NCBI GenBank assembly: GCA_031290955.1
Contig: JAISLJ010000168.1
Coordinates: forward strand, 1 to 6,900
Source of the DNA: Zoogloeaceae bacterium
Lineage (GTDB): Bacteria; Pseudomonadota; Gammaproteobacteria; Burkholderiales; Rhodocyclaceae
DNA: 6,900 nucleotides
Reading direction: 5' to 3'
The stretch's first letter is position 1, and each line of letters opens with the position of its first letter. The position numbers and the translations under genes were made by a program. The notes beneath the pieces are model-generated. The model had not been told where the DNA came from, did not search any database, and saw only the letters and a list, made by a program, of their open reading frames with translations. This document shows positions 6,160 through 6,900 of the stretch, in pieces.

Positions 6160-6494
6160 GGTGTTTCCCTCATCAGTTGATCAAAACGCTTTTTCGCCAG
6201 ATCGATATCGCGTTTCGGTGTCTCCTGTGTCTTCTTTTGAAAGGCATGCAGGACATAAATGAAATCAGCAAGCCGCGCCGTGTAAATCACGCGGAACGTT
6301 CCCGTTTGATCCCGGACGCGGATTTCCTCAACGCCCACGCCAATGGAAGGCATGGGCTTCCAGTCCTCCGGGGCGCTCCCGATCTGCACGGCGTGCAACT
6401 GAAAGCCCGCCGCGCGCCTTGCCGCATACGGAAAAGCTTGGATGCGCCGGAGGCTGTCACCGAGGAATTCAATCCGTTTCATGCTGTCGATCAT
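6156..6494 (-). CDS. Gp49/HigB-like toxin, RelE superfamily
   Basis: This toxin of 112 residues (or 108) belongs to the phage Gp49-like branch of the RelE superfamily. Members act mainly as mRNA endonucleases, often ribosome-dependent. Visible hallmarks are FPYAARRAAGFQL in the N-terminal helices, WKPMPSIGVGVEEIRVRD before the central strands, FRVIY, and the C-terminal block YVLHAFQKKTQETPKRDI with its Lys-rich basic patch. The length and all blocks look complete, so it should be functional. Two starts are possible: 6494 (kept here as the longest form) and 6482. Neither has a clear ribosome-binding site. The second start would be required if the overlapping promoter at 6490-6517 is real, and would then give a leaderless message. 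It is co-translated with the antitoxin through a 4-base overlap. Confidence 0.88.
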   Translation of the reverse strand: MIDSMKRIEFLGDSLRRIQAFPYAARRAAGFQLHAVQIGSAPEDWKPMPSIGVGVEEIRVRDQTGTFRVIYTARLADFIYVLHAFQKKTQETPKRDIDLAKKRFDQLMRETP

Positions 6495-6517
6495 ATCGGA
6501 ACCGATATAAAGCGCAA
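6490..6517 (-). promoter_or_regulatory. Candidate autoregulated promoter and operator of the toxin-antitoxin operon
   Basis: ATATCGG (6493-6499) and CCGATAT (6502-6508) form a perfect 7-bp inverted repeat around AA, the right size for a dimeric XRE antitoxin. It overlaps a promoter-like pair on the minus strand: TTGCGC (6517-6512), a 16-base spacer, and TATGAT (6495-6490, five of six matches to the -10 consensus). Binding there would block RNA polymerase, as expected for conditional autoregulation. The inverted repeat is seen directly; the operator and promoter roles are inferred. Confidence 0.5.
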
Positions 6518-6535
6518 GCTTTTTTGCCGCGCTTT
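6509..6535 (-). terminator. Stem-loop between the partial gene and the toxin, possible terminator
   Basis: AAAGCGC (6509-6515) and GCGCTTT (6529-6535) are exact reverse complements with 13 bases between them, and pairing can extend by AT pairs past one bulge. On the minus strand it lies 26 bases after the stop of the partial gene and is followed by only TATAT, so the T-tract is poor. It overlaps the -35 position proposed for the toxin promoter. Confidence 0.3.
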
Positions 6536-6561
6536 TATGGCATGCGTTTGTTGCGGCCCGA

Positions 6562-6900
6562 TCATTCCTTTCCTTCCATCGGAAACACCAGCCCGGTCAG
6601 TTCAGCCAGCGTCTTGGGTTTTTCCTTAAATTGCTCAAAGGCTTCCAGTATCCACTGAGGCGTTTTTTCCACCTCCCAATTGGGTACTTTTGCGTTCCAG
6701 TCAATCAGCGGCGTCGGCGCGCTTTCTGAATTGTTGGCCTTGGGACGCGGCTTGGCGTGGGGGCCGTGGTTCAGGATGATATAGCCGCCTTGCTTTCTGC
6801 CCATTGGCGTGGTCGGCGCGGGGGAGGAATGAATGTGGATCGTCGCCGAACGTCCTGCATTTTGCGCGCCGGTGCCTGTGCTTGTGACGGGCGTTTCTTC
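6562..6900 (-). CDS. C-terminal end of an unrecognised protein, running off the window
   Basis: The frame is open from the right edge to a TGA at 6562-6564, giving 112 visible residues. An ATG at 6804 would start an 80-residue protein. It has no ribosome-binding site, and the 32 codons before it read as plausible protein, so I treat this as the tail of a longer gene. The first part is low-complexity and rich in Thr, Ser, Gly and Pro (PVTSTGTGAQNAG, SSPAPTTP). A short, possibly folded part (GGYIILNHGPH) and a basic Pro/Lys stretch follow. The last 45 residues carry LIDWNAKVPNWEV, TPQWILEAFEQF and a hydrophobic end. I do not recognise the family. A linker plus compact Trp-containing tail is compatible with the C-terminus of a large surface or secreted protein, but this is a weak guess. 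Confidence 0.6.
   Translation of the reverse strand, partial: EETPVTSTGTGAQNAGRSATIHIHSSPAPTTPMGRKQGGYIILNHGPHAKPRPKANNSESAPTPLIDWNAKVPNWEVEKTPQWILEAFEQFKEKPKTLAELTGLVFPMEGKE

Overview
The window is GC-rich DNA from a Gram-negative bacterium, most likely a proteobacterium. It encodes a TolC-type outer-membrane channel and periplasmic adaptor proteins, a phage-type toxin-antitoxin pair, and proteobacterial-style palindromic intergenic repeats. I cannot name a genus. Every gene I can support is on the minus strand, so transcription runs from the right edge towards the left.

Right to left: (a) 6900-6562 is the C-terminal end of a protein that continues beyond the window. (b) 6494-5881 is a two-gene toxin-antitoxin module: a Gp49/HigB-like RelE-superfamily toxin, then an XRE-family antitoxin, overlapping by 4 bases. 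A perfect 7+7 inverted repeat sits at its front and is a good operator candidate. (c) 5880-5799 is a short AT-rich gap with a likely terminator for the toxin-antitoxin pair and a candidate promoter for the next operon. (d) 5798-382 is a tight three-gene export operon: a TolC-family channel, a membrane-anchored adaptor whose cytoplasmic half holds two GAF-like domains, and an M50-type zinc metalloprotease fused to a second HlyD-like adaptor region. (e) 381-1 has no gene. It is packed with hairpins, an inverted repeat pair, a diverged tandem repeat and a dispersed-repeat-like segment.

The three operon genes look like one trans-envelope machine. The TolC protein would be the outer-membrane exit. 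The GAF-HlyD protein would bridge inner and outer membranes and carry a cytosolic sensory head. The M50-HlyD protein would combine an intramembrane or processing protease with a second adaptor. No ABC ATPase or other energising subunit is encoded in the window, which is the most interesting feature of the locus. The partial protein at the right edge, with its low-complexity Thr/Ser/Pro stretch and Trp-rich tail, could be the end of a large exported protein handled by this machine. That link is inference only.
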